From: Desulfuromonadales bacterium
Lineage (GTDB): Bacteria; Desulfobacterota; Desulfuromonadia; Desulfuromonadales; JACZKF01
Assembly: GCA_014860175.1 (NCBI GenBank)
Contig: JACZKF010000544.1
Coordinates: 1-13,476 of the forward strand
Direction of reading: 5' to 3'
DNA: 13,476 nt
A program made the translations under genes and the position numbers. Below the pieces are notes generated by a model that was not told the DNA's origin, did no database searches, and was given only the letters and a program-made list of their open reading frames with translations. Below are positions 6,784-13,476 of the stretch, one piece after another. Position 1 is the first letter of the stretch. Each line of letters begins with the position of its first letter.

Positions 6784-6797
6784 GGTATTCGGATACC
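6784..6797 (-). promoter_or_regulatory. Palindromic operator candidate at the symporter operon start
   Basis: GGTAT-TCGG-ATACC, perfect 5-bp arms, immediately downstream of the -10 at 6803-6808 and overlapping the expected transcription start on the minus strand. A repressor bound here would block operon transcription. The cognate regulator is not identified. Confidence 0.4.
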
Positions 6798-6802
6798 CGG
6801 GA

Positions 6803-6831
6803 GTTATACGGCAGACCAAAGCGGGCGTCCA
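6803..6831 (-). promoter_or_regulatory. Candidate sigma-70 promoter of the symporter-larA-glcD-glcF operon
   Basis: On the minus strand TGGACG (6826-6831, 4/6), 17-base spacer, TATAAC (6803-6808, 5/6). No convincing GG-N10-GC (-24/-12) sigma-54 element was found in the 153-bp divergent gap, although the operon ends with a sigma-54-activator gene. Confidence 0.45.
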
Positions 6832-6849
6832 GCTCTTTTAACGGGTTGC

Positions 6850-6892
6850 CGATGGGGCCATCGTTGACACCCGCTGCGCGCCAGCTTAAACT
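6850..6892 (+). promoter_or_regulatory. radA promoter with a palindrome abutting the -35
   Basis: TTGACA (6864-6869, perfect -35), 17-base spacer, TAAACT (6887-6892, 4/6). Directly before the -35 is CGATGG-GG-CCATCG (6850-6863), a perfect 6-bp-arm inverted repeat in a position suitable for an activator or repressor. Transcription would start about 6899, ten bases before the ribosome binding site. Confidence 0.6.
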
Positions 6893-6919
6893 ACTCCTTT
6901 TCTCGGCCAAGGAGCAACT

Positions 6920-8278
6920 TTGCGGACCAAAACCAGCTTTACCTGCCAGCAGTGCGGCTACCAGAGCCCCAAGTGGCTCGGCAAATGCCCCGACTGCCAG
7001 CAGTGGAACACCTTGGTCGAAGAAGCGCTCCCGGCGCCCGCCGGCAAAGGGCGATTGAGCGCCACCGCGGCCCGGCCGGTAGCGCTGCGGGAAGTCACCG
7101 CCACCGCCGACGACCGGCAGCGCTGCGGCATTGCCGAGCTCGACCGGGTGCTCGGCGGCGGCGTGGTCCCCGGCGCCTTCATCCTCATCGGCGGCGACCC
7201 TGGGATCGGCAAGTCGACCCTGCTGCTGCAGGCGGCCGATCGTCTGGCCAGGGCCGGCAGCGTCCTCTACGTCACCGGGGAGGAGTCGGCCCGGCAGGTA
7301 AAATTGCGCGGCGAGCGTCTGGGGGTCGGGGCGGCAGGGCTGTTCCTGCTCGCCGAGAATTCCCTCGAGGAGGTCCTGGAGCGGGTGCGGGAAATGAAGC
7401 CGGCCTTCCTGGTGATTGACTCGATTCAGGCGGTTTTTACCGGCACGCTGGAGTCGGCCCCCGGTTCGGTCAGCCAGGTGCGCGAATGCGCCGGGCGGCT
7501 GATGCAGCTGGCCAAGCGGGAAGGGGTGCCGATCTTCATCGTCGGCCATGTGACCAAAGACGGGGCGATCGCCGGGCCGCGGATGCTCGAACATATGGTC
7601 GACACCGTCCTTTATTTCGAGGGGGACCCGGGACATCCCTACCGGATCTTGCGGGCGGTAAAGAACCGTTTTGGTTCCACCAACGAGATCGGCGTCTTCG
7701 AGATGAAAGAGGCCGGCCTGACGGAGGTGACCAACCCCTCCGAACTGTTTCTTGCCGAGCGCCCGCTCGGGGCCTCCGGCAGCGCCGTCGTCCCGGCCCT
7801 GGAAGGGAGCCGGCCGCTGCTGGTCGAGCTGCAGGCGCTGGTGTCCGGTTCTTCCCACGGTGGCACGGCCCGGCGCACCGCCATGGGGATCGATCAAAAC
7901 CGGGTATCGCTGCTGGTGGCGGTTCTGGAGAAGAAAGTCGGCTTGTCGCTGCTGGCCCAGGATATCTTCGTCAATGTCGCCGGTGGCATGCGCCTCGATG
8001 AGCCGGCGGTCGACCTCGGGGTGCTGGCGGCGCTGGCCTCCAGCCACCTGAACCGGCCGATTCCGGCGCGCACGGTGGTTTTCGGCGAGATCGGCCTGGC
8101 CGGCGAAGTGCGGGCGGTCTCCCGCCCCGAGTTGCGGGTGAAGGAAGCGGCCCGCCTCGGTTTCGACCGCTGCCTGCTCCCCGCCGGCAGCCTCAAGGGG
8201 GTGGAGATTCCGGCCGGCATGGCCCTGATCGGGGTCAAAAGCGCCAGTGAGGCGCTGGAAGAACTCGGTTTTACATAG
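6920..8278 (+). CDS. radA: DNA repair protein RadA
   Basis: RadA is a RecA-related ATPase/branch-migration helicase that helps process recombination intermediates. The 452-residue protein (E. coli RadA is about 460) has the N-terminal four-cysteine zinc finger C9, C12, C23, C26, Walker A GGDPGIGKST (91-100), Walker B LVIDSIQ (164-170), the RadA-specific KNRFG motif (248-252) and a C-terminal Lon-protease-like domain (about 270-452). The start is TTG at 6920. It is preferred because AAGGAG (6909-6914) lies five bases upstream and the zinc finger follows at the normal distance. It is divergent from the symporter operon and followed by moaC after a 45-bp repeat-filled gap. Nothing looks damaged. 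Confidence 0.97.
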   Translation: MRTKTSFTCQQCGYQSPKWLGKCPDCQQWNTLVEEALPAPAGKGRLSATAARPVALREVTATADDRQRCGIAELDRVLGGGVVPGAFILIGGDPGIGKSTLLLQAADRLARAGSVLYVTGEESARQVKLRGERLGVGAAGLFLLAENSLEEVLERVREMKPAFLVIDSIQAVFTGTLESAPGSVSQVRECAGRLMQLAKREGVPIFIVGHVTKDGAIAGPRMLEHMVDTVLYFEGDPGHPYRILRAVKNRFGSTNEIGVFEMKEAGLTEVTNPSELFLAERPLGASGSAVVPALEGSRPLLVELQALVSGSSHGGTARRTAMGIDQNRVSLLVAVLEKKVGLSLLAQDIFVNVAGGMRLDEPAVDLGVLAALASSHLNRPIPARTVVFGEIGLAGEVRAVSRPELRVKEAARLGFDRCLLPAGSLKGVEIPAGMALIGVKSASEALEELGFT

Positions 8279-8280
8279 GG

Positions 8281-8316
8281 CCTATTTGCCCTATAGGACC
8301 TATACGACCAATTTGG
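8281..8316. repeat. Degenerate 9-bp tandem repeat (four units) between radA and moaC
   Basis: Units CCTATTTGC, CCTATAGGA, CCTATACGA, CCAATTTGG fill nearly the whole gap. An ATAGGGC/GCCCTAT stem (8275-8281 and 8288-8294) starts inside the radA stop region, and the end of the last unit supplies the first bases of the moaC ribosome binding site GGAGA (8315-8319). There is no T-tract, so it is not an obvious terminator. Confidence 0.65.
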
Positions 8317-8323
8317 AGACCTC

Positions 8324-8809
8324 ATGACCGAAGACAAACTGACCCATTTCGATGCCGACGGCCAGGCGATCATGGTCGATGTCGGGGAGAAGTTCCCCTC
8401 CCAGCGGCGCGCCATCGCCCGGGGCGAGGTGCGGATGCAGGAGGCGACCTTGCAGCGCATCCTCGACCGCAGCGTGGAGAAGGGGGACGTGTTTGCCGTC
8501 GCCCGCATCGCCGGCATCATGGCGGCGAAAAAGACGCCGGAGCTGATCCCCTTGTGTCACCCGTTGGCGCTGTCGGCGGTGGCCGTCGATTTTATCCCCT
8601 TCCCCGGTGAGGGGCGGGTGGAGATCGAGGCAACCGTCAAAGTGACCGGGACCACCGGGGTCGAGATGGAGGCGTTGACCGCCGTGTCGGCTGCCGCTCT
8701 GACCATCTATGACATGTGCAAGGCGGTGGACAAGGCGATGATTATCGGGGCGATCCGCCTGCAGGAGAAGCACGGCGGCAAAAGCGGCTCCTGGTTGCGG
8801 GAGCGTTGA
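8324..8809 (+). CDS. moaC: Cyclic pyranopterin monophosphate synthase MoaC
   Basis: MoaC converts the MoaA product to cyclic pyranopterin monophosphate in molybdenum/tungsten cofactor synthesis. The 161-residue protein has the full length of E. coli MoaC. It keeps the catalytic set with a +2 offset from the numbering I recall: K53, H79 in LCHP, E114 and E116 in GVEMEALTAVS, and D130 and K133 in YDMCKAVDK. The ATG follows GGAGA with four bases of spacing. It follows radA on the same strand, with the 9-bp repeat between. No other moa/moe gene is in the window, so here it is separated from the rest of its pathway. Confidence 0.96.
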   Translation: MTEDKLTHFDADGQAIMVDVGEKFPSQRRAIARGEVRMQEATLQRILDRSVEKGDVFAVARIAGIMAAKKTPELIPLCHPLALSAVAVDFIPFPGEGRVEIEATVKVTGTTGVEMEALTAVSAAALTIYDMCKAVDKAMIIGAIRLQEKHGGKSGSWLRER

Positions 8810-8837
8810 AAGCCCTTGGGGGTCTGCTAAACTGTTG

Positions 8838-8854
8838 CCGGGTCGCCGACCCGG
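8838..8854. repeat. Inverted repeat just before the membrane-protein gene
   Basis: CCGGGTC (8838-8844), GCC, GACCCGG (8848-8854), a GC-only 7-bp stem in the moaC-8867 gap. It has no T-run on the plus strand and ends beside the AAAGGA ribosome binding site (8855-8860), so it may modulate translation or stabilise the upstream transcript. Confidence 0.45.
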
Positions 8855-8866
8855 GAAAGGACGATC

Positions 8867-9391
8867 ATGGCTGAACAGGGGAACTTCGCCATTCGCCGGA
8901 GCTTCCTTCTCCCTCTAGGGCTGCTGCTGGCGCTTTCAGTCACCCTGTTTGCCGCCTGTCTGGTGCAGGGGGAGCCGGCCGCCAAAGTGGCGATCCTCGG
9001 CTTTATCCTGCTGCCGGTGGTGGTGCTGTTCATCGAAAGCGCCTTTCGGCGGGCGGTGGTGCGGGAAGACGAGATCACCGTAGCCAAGTTCCTGCGGGCC
9101 AAGACCTTGCGGCTGGCCGAGGTGACGGCGGTCGATACGGTACAGGTGCGCAAGCGCGCCTTTCTCACCCTGAGCGCCGGCGATGACTTCATCATCCTCT
9201 CCAACGCCTATGCCGATTTTCCGCGGCTGGTCAGGACTCTTCTGGCCCGGGTGCCGGCGTCGGCGGTGAGCGAGGAGACCCGGCAGATGGCGGCGGCGCC
9301 GCCGCGAAAAAGCACCGACGTCGTCTCCTGCTGGCTGGCCGTGGCGCTGGTCGCTCTCATTCTGTTCATCCAGTTGGGGAGCCGCTCCTGA
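8867..9391 (+). CDS. Small membrane protein with a PH-like middle domain (unknown function)
   Basis: I do not recognise a named family. The 174-residue product has two N-terminal membrane helices (about 13-33 and 40-58), a soluble middle (about 60-150) and one C-terminal helix (about 151-170). The middle part (VVREDEITVAKFL ... LRLAEVTAVDTV ... FIILSNAYADF) has alternating beta-strand-like stretches resembling the small bacterial PH-like domains found in membrane proteins. That is a pattern impression, not a proven match. The ATG follows AAAGGA. It lies 57 bases after moaC on the same strand and before the DksA gene, which has its own promoter, so co-transcription with radA-moaC is plausible. 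No signal cleavage site or catalytic motif is evident. Confidence 0.8.
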   Translation: MAEQGNFAIRRSFLLPLGLLLALSVTLFAACLVQGEPAAKVAILGFILLPVVVLFIESAFRRAVVREDEITVAKFLRAKTLRLAEVTAVDTVQVRKRAFLTLSAGDDFIILSNAYADFPRLVRTLLARVPASAVSEETRQMAAAPPRKSTDVVSCWLAVALVALILFIQLGSRS

Positions 9392-9413
9392 GCCGACGAA
9401 GCCAGCTATTTTG

Positions 9414-9442
9414 TTGACTCGAAAACGGTTTTCATTTAAGTT
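9414..9442 (+). promoter_or_regulatory. dksA-type gene promoter with a Fur-like palindrome in the spacer
   Basis: TTGACT (9414-9419, 5/6), 17-base spacer, TAAGTT (9437-9442, weak -10). The spacer contains GAAAAC-G-GTTTTC (9421-9433), a perfect hyphenated palindrome. The surrounding reverse strand reads ATGAAAACCGTTTTCG, which resembles AT-rich Fur boxes and is unlike the GC-rich surroundings. Fur control is an inference. Confidence 0.45.
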
Positions 9443-9474
9443 GTGCTTTCTCACCACCATGATAGGAGTATCGC

Positions 9475-9831
9475 GTGGAGCAGGCAAAACTCGATGAATT
9501 CCGTCAGATTCTCCAGTCCCAGTTGGATGAGCTGGTGCGCGAGGCGGGCAAAACCGTCTCCGAGATGACCGACGAGAAGACCAATTTTCCCGACCCGACG
9601 GACCGGGCCTCCCTCGAATCAGACCGCAATTTCGAGCTGCGCATCCGGGACCGGGAGCGCAAGCTGATCATGAAAATTCGTGAAGCGCTGGAGCGGATAG
9701 ACGCTGGCGAATTCGGCATCTGCGAAAGCTGCGAGGATGAGATCAGCGAATCGCGGCTGCGAGCCCGGCCGGTCACGACCCTCTGTATCGAATGCAAGAC
9801 GGAGCAGGAGCGTCAGGAGAAGATCGGTTAA
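9475..9831 (+). CDS. dksA: DksA/TraR-family RNA-polymerase-binding zinc-finger regulator (short form)
   Basis: DksA inserts a coiled coil into the RNA polymerase secondary channel and works with (p)ppGpp. The 118-residue protein lacks about 33 N-terminal residues relative to E. coli DksA (151) but keeps the core. The coiled-coil tip NFPDPTDRA contains N37, D40 and D43, matching the functional E. coli N68, D71 and D74. The LRIRDRERKLIMKI helix follows, then a four-cysteine zinc finger C83, C86, C104, C107 (CESC...CIEC). The start is GTG at 9475, supported by TAGGAG (9463-9468) six bases upstream. It has its own promoter and is followed 55 bases later by a histidine kinase on the same strand. 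With the tip acidic residues intact it is likely a true DksA-like factor rather than a degenerate TraR. Confidence 0.93.
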   Translation: MEQAKLDEFRQILQSQLDELVREAGKTVSEMTDEKTNFPDPTDRASLESDRNFELRIRDRERKLIMKIREALERIDAGEFGICESCEDEISESRLRARPVTTLCIECKTEQERQEKIG

Positions 9832-9886
9832 ACAAATTTTGCCCCGAAGCGGTCGAGGGGGCAGCACGGAGAGCTCATAGAGGGCC

Positions 9887-12169
9887 ATGAAATGCGATCG
9901 CTACGAAGTCCTCTACAAAATCGCCCGGATTGCCAACAGCCCAGACCTTGACTTCCCCCGCAGTTGCCGGGGCATCCTGCATTTCCTGCACCACTGTTAC
10001 CAACTGGAAAACCTCTCGATCCTTCTTTACCACCCCCGGCGCCGCGCCTTTCCCCACCGCCTTCAGTACCCCGGTTCCGGTCATTTCGAGGCAGCGGCAG
10101 CCGTCGGCGCCGACAGCCCCGAGCGTGCCACCCTCAAGTTGCGCCACCCGGTGCGGCGTGAAGACCGCTGGTTCTTCCCGGTCTTCGACGGCCGCCAGGG
10201 GTTAGGCGTTCTCTGTCTGCAATCGGCCCCAGAGCTGCCGTTGCCGGAAGACGCCACCGAGATCTTCCGTCTCGTTTGCCAGGAACTGGCCCGGCTGATC
10301 CGCTTCGATCGTCTGCAGGGGGCCGAACGGCAACGGGTGCGACAGCTGACTCTCCTCTCCCATCTGGGCCGGGAGCTCAACCGCGCTGCCTCCCTGCGCG
10401 ACCTGATGCCGGCCGCGGTCCAGACCATTCGGCGCTTCTCCCAAGCCGCCGGCGTCATCATGCGTCCCTTGTACGGCGGGGCGATGCTCGGCGCCAGCCA
10501 GACCGAAATCGATCCCGCCCACGAAGAGTTGCTCCCGTTGTTTCTGGAGCTTGAAGAGGAGTATTCCGGCCGCGCCCTGGTCGGTGGCAAGCCGATTTTT
10601 CGCCGACTGCCAGTCCGGGGCGCTACCCTGCAGGTGACCGAGATGGTGATCGTCCCTCTGGTTTTGCAGAACCAGGTGCTGGGAGTCCTCTCCGTCTTCG
10701 GCGATGGCCACGAAAGCGACCTCTCCTTTGCCGATAGCCGTGATACCGCTCGCTTCTTTGCCGCCATCGGCTCCCAGGTCGCCCATGCCCTCGAGCGGGT
10801 CTGGAGCCGGGAGCGGCTGGAGGGTCTCTCGGAAGAAAACGACAGCAAGCTGCGCGAGACCATCCTGCTGTATCGCATCTCCCGCGCCATCCACAGCACC
10901 TTGCGTCTCAACGAGCTGATCCACCTGATCCTGTCGTCGTTGGTGGCTCCCGGCGGGGGTGGCTTCGAAAGGGCGATGCTGTTTACCCTCAACGAGCGCA
11001 CCCACACCCTGCAGGGGATGCTCTGCGTTACCCGTGAAACCTCCACCCTGGTTCTCCCCGATGCTGACGCCTGGGACCGGCCGGTGATTACCCCTGAAGT
11101 GCAGCAGGCGCAGCGGGAAGCCCCGTGCTGTCGGCAGGTGATGAAGCAGCGCCTCCCTTTCGATCCCGATGACAACCAGTTGGCCCGGGCGGTACGCCGG
11201 GGGCGGATTATCTTCGTCAACCATCCGGTCGCCGAATCCGGTTCCGGTGCCGCCTTGGCCGAGGCGCTGCGGCTCGGCCCCTATGTCTGCGCCCCGATGC
11301 TCGGGCGCGAGCGTCCGCTCGGGGTGCTGCTGGTGGACAATCCCCTCTCCCAAGAACCCTTTTCCCCCGACCGGCGACGTTTTCTCGAGCTGTTCGCCGC
11401 CCAGGCCGGCGGGGCGATGGAAAATTCGATGCTGCTGCATCGGCTGGAGACGACCCACCAGAATCTGCGCGAAACCCAAGACAAGCTCGTCCAAGGGGAG
11501 AAGATGGCGCTGCTCGGGGAGATGGCGGCCAGCATCGCCCACGAACTGCGCAACCCTTTGGTTCCCATCGGCGGTTTTGCCCAGCGGTTGGCCCGGATGA
11601 TGCCGGCCGACAGCCGGGAGCAGGAGTATACGGCGATCATCATCCGCGAGGTGCGGCGGATGGAAGAGATGCTCCGCAACATTCTCGCCTTTTCCAAGAA
11701 GCAGATGCTCTGCTTTGGCGAATGCCGCCTGACCGAAGTCCTTGAAACGGCCCTCGAGCTCGAAAAGGAGGCCCTGGCCCGGGCCGCCATCCTGGTGGTG
11801 AAGGAGATCGCTCCCGGCCTGCCAACCATCCAGGGGGATGAACAAAAGCTGCGCCAGGTGCTGATCAACCTGATCGCCAACGCCCGTCAGGTGATGCCCG
11901 ACGGCGGCACCCTCACTCTGCGCGCCTACCCCTCCACCCTGCGCGGAGCTCAGGCGGCCACCCTCGAGGTCGAAGACAGCGGCGGCGGCATCTCACCCGA
12001 GGTCCTGCAAAACATGTTCAACCCCTTCTTCACCACCAAGGAGACGGGGACCGGCCTGGGGCTTTCCATCTCCCATCGGATCGTCGAACATCATCAGGGG
12101 GAGATCGAGGTCAAAAACCGGGAGCGCGGAGTGGTTTTCATCATCCGGCTGCCGCTGCATCCGGGGTAA
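9887..12169 (+). CDS. Soluble multi-GAF sensor histidine kinase, no adjacent response regulator
   Basis: The 760-residue protein has no membrane segment, so it should sense an intracellular signal. Three GAF-like regions occupy about 5-140, 155-305 and 325-515. A coiled signalling helix (about 516-540) leads into a HisKA dimerisation domain with H552 in SIAHELRNPLVP as the phosphorylation site. The HATPase_c domain has the N box NLIANARQ (661-668), G1 DSGGGI (697-702), F-box FFTTKE (714-719) and G2 GTGLGLS (721-727). No receiver domain or response regulator gene is nearby, so its partner is elsewhere. The ATG at 9887 follows AGAGGG. The 55-bp gap after dksA contains a weak GCCCC/GGGGC stem (about 9841-9862) without a T-run, so the two may be co-transcribed. 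The ligand of the GAF regions cannot be deduced. Confidence 0.92.
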   Translation: MKCDRYEVLYKIARIANSPDLDFPRSCRGILHFLHHCYQLENLSILLYHPRRRAFPHRLQYPGSGHFEAAAAVGADSPERATLKLRHPVRREDRWFFPVFDGRQGLGVLCLQSAPELPLPEDATEIFRLVCQELARLIRFDRLQGAERQRVRQLTLLSHLGRELNRAASLRDLMPAAVQTIRRFSQAAGVIMRPLYGGAMLGASQTEIDPAHEELLPLFLELEEEYSGRALVGGKPIFRRLPVRGATLQVTEMVIVPLVLQNQVLGVLSVFGDGHESDLSFADSRDTARFFAAIGSQVAHALERVWSRERLEGLSEENDSKLRETILLYRISRAIHSTLRLNELIHLILSSLVAPGGGGFERAMLFTLNERTHTLQGMLCVTRETSTLVLPDADAWDRPVITPEVQQAQREAPCCRQVMKQRLPFDPDDNQLARAVRRGRIIFVNHPVAESGSGAALAEALRLGPYVCAPMLGRERPLGVLLVDNPLSQEPFSPDRRRFLELFAAQAGGAMENSMLLHRLETTHQNLRETQDKLVQGEKMALLGEMAASIAHELRNPLVPIGGFAQRLARMMPADSREQEYTAIIIREVRRMEEMLRNILAFSKKQMLCFGECRLTEVLETALELEKEALARAAILVVKEIAPGLPTIQGDEQKLRQVLINLIANARQVMPDGGTLTLRAYPSTLRGAQAATLEVEDSGGGISPEVLQNMFNPFFTTKETGTGLGLSISHRIVEHHQGEIEVKNRERGVVFIIRLPLHPG

Positions 12170-12177
12170 TGTCAGCA

Positions 12178-12206
12178 TTGACAAACTTGGGGTGTTTGGG
12201 TAAGGT
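12178..12206 (+). promoter_or_regulatory. Promoter of the tRNA-Ala gene
   Basis: TTGACA (12178-12183, perfect -35), 17-base spacer, TAAGGT (12201-12206, weak -10), placing the start about 12213, a few bases before the tRNA 5' end. It begins nine bases after the histidine kinase stop. Confidence 0.6.
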
Positions 12207-12218
12207 AGGCAGGTTTTT

Positions 12219-12294
12219 GGGGCTGTAGCTCAGCTGGGAGAGCGATGCGTTCGCAACGCATAGGTCGACGGTTCGATCCCGTTCAGCTCCACCA
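12219..12294 (+). tRNA. tRNA-Ala (anticodon CGC)
   Basis: A full cloverleaf is visible. The acceptor GGGGCTG pairs with CAGCTCC and contains the G3-U70 wobble pair that identifies alanine tRNAs. The D-arm is GCTC...GAGC, the anticodon stem ATGCG/CGCAT with loop TTCGCAA (anticodon 12252-12254 CGC, reading GCG), and the T-arm GACGG-TTCGATC-CCGTT. The CCA end is encoded (12292-12294). Confidence 0.97.
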
Positions 12295-12302
12295 TTAAAA
12301 AT

Positions 12303-12336
12303 CAAAGGGGTTGCAGGTCTTCCTGCAACCCCTTTG
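12303..12336. terminator. Bidirectional intrinsic terminator between tRNA-Ala and hipA
   Basis: Perfect 15-bp stem CAAAGGGGTTGCAGG / CCTGCAACCCCTTTG with a 4-nt loop. On the minus strand it is followed by A then TTTTT (12297-12301), a good terminator for the hipA-like gene ending at 12366. On the plus strand it follows the tRNA by eight bases with a poorer T-rich tail. Confidence 0.9.
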
Positions 12337-12365
12337 AGCTTCTTGCTCGGCGTACTCAAGGGTGG

Positions 12366-13476
12366 TTACGTGGATGCAAGAGTAAAACAGCCCCGGATGG
12401 ACTCGATCTCCCCCTCCGGGAGGGAGTGTTCTCGGTAGTGCTCCTCCCAGCGCGCGGCGCACACGCGCATCTCGGCCACCACCTTCTCGGCCTGGGTCGA
12501 TGTCAGACCGAACCGCGGCGACATGCTCAGGGCGTTGGCCAGCGACGCTTCCCGGCCCCGTTCCCCCAATGCCATGCAAAGGGAAAACTCGGTCCCAACC
12601 CCCGGACGGGTCGGGTTCGGCACGATGTCGTAGGCCGGCGACAGGGCCAGGCCCTTCTCGCCCCAGAGAAAGGCGTGGTTGCGGGGGTGATCGTCGGTGT
12701 TGCGGCACAGGATGTTGAACACCATCCTTCTGAAGAGTTCATGGAGCTGTTCTGGCTGCGCCAGGATGGTGGCCCGCATCCGGTCGGCCAAGGCCGGATA
12801 GCTCCAGGCCGGTCGATCCCACTCATCCCATTCCATCAGCGACAGGGCGCTCAGGAAGCCGAAGCGCAGATAGCCGGTCGCCGCTTTTTCCCGGTCGAAA
12901 CGGCGGACCAATAAGACGTCCTTACCGCCAGCCTGCACCAGACGCGTCTCCGGCACGGTGATGCCGCAGGCCCGGGCGAGGGCCAGGGTCGCATATTCCA
13001 GGCGCGGGAAGTTGACCGTGTCCCCTCTCGCGGGGAATTTGGCGATCCAAAGGGTGTCCTCCAGTTCCACCGTACATTTCGGCCGGGCGCCGCCGACGCT
13101 GGTCCCCTGCTCCAGCAGGCGCAGCAGCTCCTGGCTGATCCTCTCTCCGGCCTGCAGCAAGGAAGCCGCCTCCAGCAGCTCACCGAGCGCTTGGAAGGCA
13201 GGGGGGCGCATCGGTGGCTCTCCCTGCTCCAGCGTGGCGCGAAAGTCGAGGTTGCCGACCCGGGAGGCGTTGGCCTGCAGGAGGTAGTCCATCTCGCTCA
13301 GTGCCTCAGGGGCGATTTTCAGCTCGGCGGACAGGACCAGTCGGCCCCAGTAGTCGGGGGAGGCGTCACGGAAGGCGCCGTAAAGGCCACCGTGGGCCGC
13401 AACATCCTTGGGCACCCCTCCCAGGGGAAGGGCCACGGGATCGACCGGCAGGGCGTAGGGGCGCTCAAGGTAGCGG
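12366..13476 (-). CDS. hipA: HipA-family serine/threonine kinase toxin, 5' end outside the window
   Basis: HipA kinases phosphorylate aminoacyl-tRNA synthetases or related targets and are normally restrained by a HipB DNA-binding antitoxin. The frame is open to the window edge. The residues before the GTG at 13436 (RYLERPYALPVDP) already look like the HipA N-terminal subdomain, so that GTG is not the start. Counting from 13436, the visible part has the glycine-rich loop SVGGARPK (113-120), the ATP lysine in WIAKFP (K133), the catalytic NTDDHPRN (246-253, D248 or D249 with N253) and the metal-binding SPAYD (D270). The kinase is therefore intact to its stop at 12366. Full HipA proteins have about 440 residues, so roughly 70 are missing. 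A HipB gene is not visible and would usually lie just upstream, outside the window. Confidence 0.87.
   Translation of the reverse strand, partial: RYLERPYALPVDPVALPLGGVPKDVAAHGGLYGAFRDASPDYWGRLVLSAELKIAPEALSEMDYLLQANASRVGNLDFRATLEQGEPPMRPPAFQALGELLEAASLLQAGERISQELLRLLEQGTSVGGARPKCTVELEDTLWIAKFPARGDTVNFPRLEYATLALARACGITVPETRLVQAGGKDVLLVRRFDREKAATGYLRFGFLSALSLMEWDEWDRPAWSYPALADRMRATILAQPEQLHELFRRMVFNILCRNTDDHPRNHAFLWGEKGLALSPAYDIVPNPTRPGVGTEFSLCMALGERGREASLANALSMSPRFGLTSTQAEKVVAEMRVCAARWEEHYREHSLPEGEIESIRGCFTLAST

Noticed and set aside
6767..8047. Upstream in-frame extension of the symporter on the minus strand, giving an 887-codon frame
   Set aside because: The extension reads antisense through radA and the divergent promoter gap; hydrophobic SSS sequence begins at the ATG at 6766.
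9832..9886. Terminator or cyclic-di-GMP-type riboswitch before the histidine kinase
   Set aside because: Only a GCCCC/GGGGC stem is present, with no T-tract and no conserved riboswitch core.
10202..11845. 547-codon minus-strand frame opposite the histidine kinase
   Set aside because: Shadow of GC-rich coding; the kinase on the plus strand has all H, N, G1, F and G2 boxes.

Overview
The window is GC-rich and looks like a Desulfuromonadales-type deltaproteobacterium (Geobacter/Desulfuromonas/Pelobacter relatives). This rests on the gene families present, a PAS/AAA+ sigma-54 regulator, a GlcD/GlcF-type lactate oxidase, a short DksA, a soluble GAF histidine kinase, and the 9-bp intergenic repeats. 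The lineage is an inference from gene content and style, not from a marker gene.

Left half, minus strand (6766 down to 1): a carboxylate-utilisation operon in the order sodium:solute symporter (SSS), LarA-family nickel racemase, GlcD-like FAD dehydrogenase, GlcF-like Fe-S subunit, then a PAS/AAA+ sigma-54 regulator with its own promoter. Together they would import D/L-lactate or a related 2-hydroxyacid, interconvert the enantiomers and oxidise one of them into the electron-transport chain. The regulator is not normal. Its homology to the family stops abruptly inside the AAA+ domain near base 262. The frame then stays open to the window edge through an unrelated, Lys-rich, lower-GC sequence. 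Bases 1-360 around this junction hold several perfect inverted repeats.

Middle, plus strand (6920-12169): radA (TTG start, strong promoter and ribosome binding site), moaC, a small three-helix membrane protein, a 118-residue DksA-type zinc-finger regulator (GTG start, palindrome inside its promoter), and a 760-residue soluble histidine kinase with about three GAF-like regions and no partner response regulator. The symporter and radA are divergent, with both promoters in a 153-bp gap.

Right end: tRNA-Ala(CGC) with its own promoter, a 15-bp-stem terminator serving both directions, and a 5'-truncated (by the window edge) HipA-family kinase on the minus strand whose usual HipB partner would lie outside the window.

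Most sequence is conventional housekeeping or catabolic coding. The unusual parts are the chimeric regulator end with its hairpins, two degenerate 9-bp intergenic repeat arrays, and several promoter-embedded palindromes. I do not see a CRISPR array, rRNA, a recognisable transposase, or a clearly new multi-gene system.
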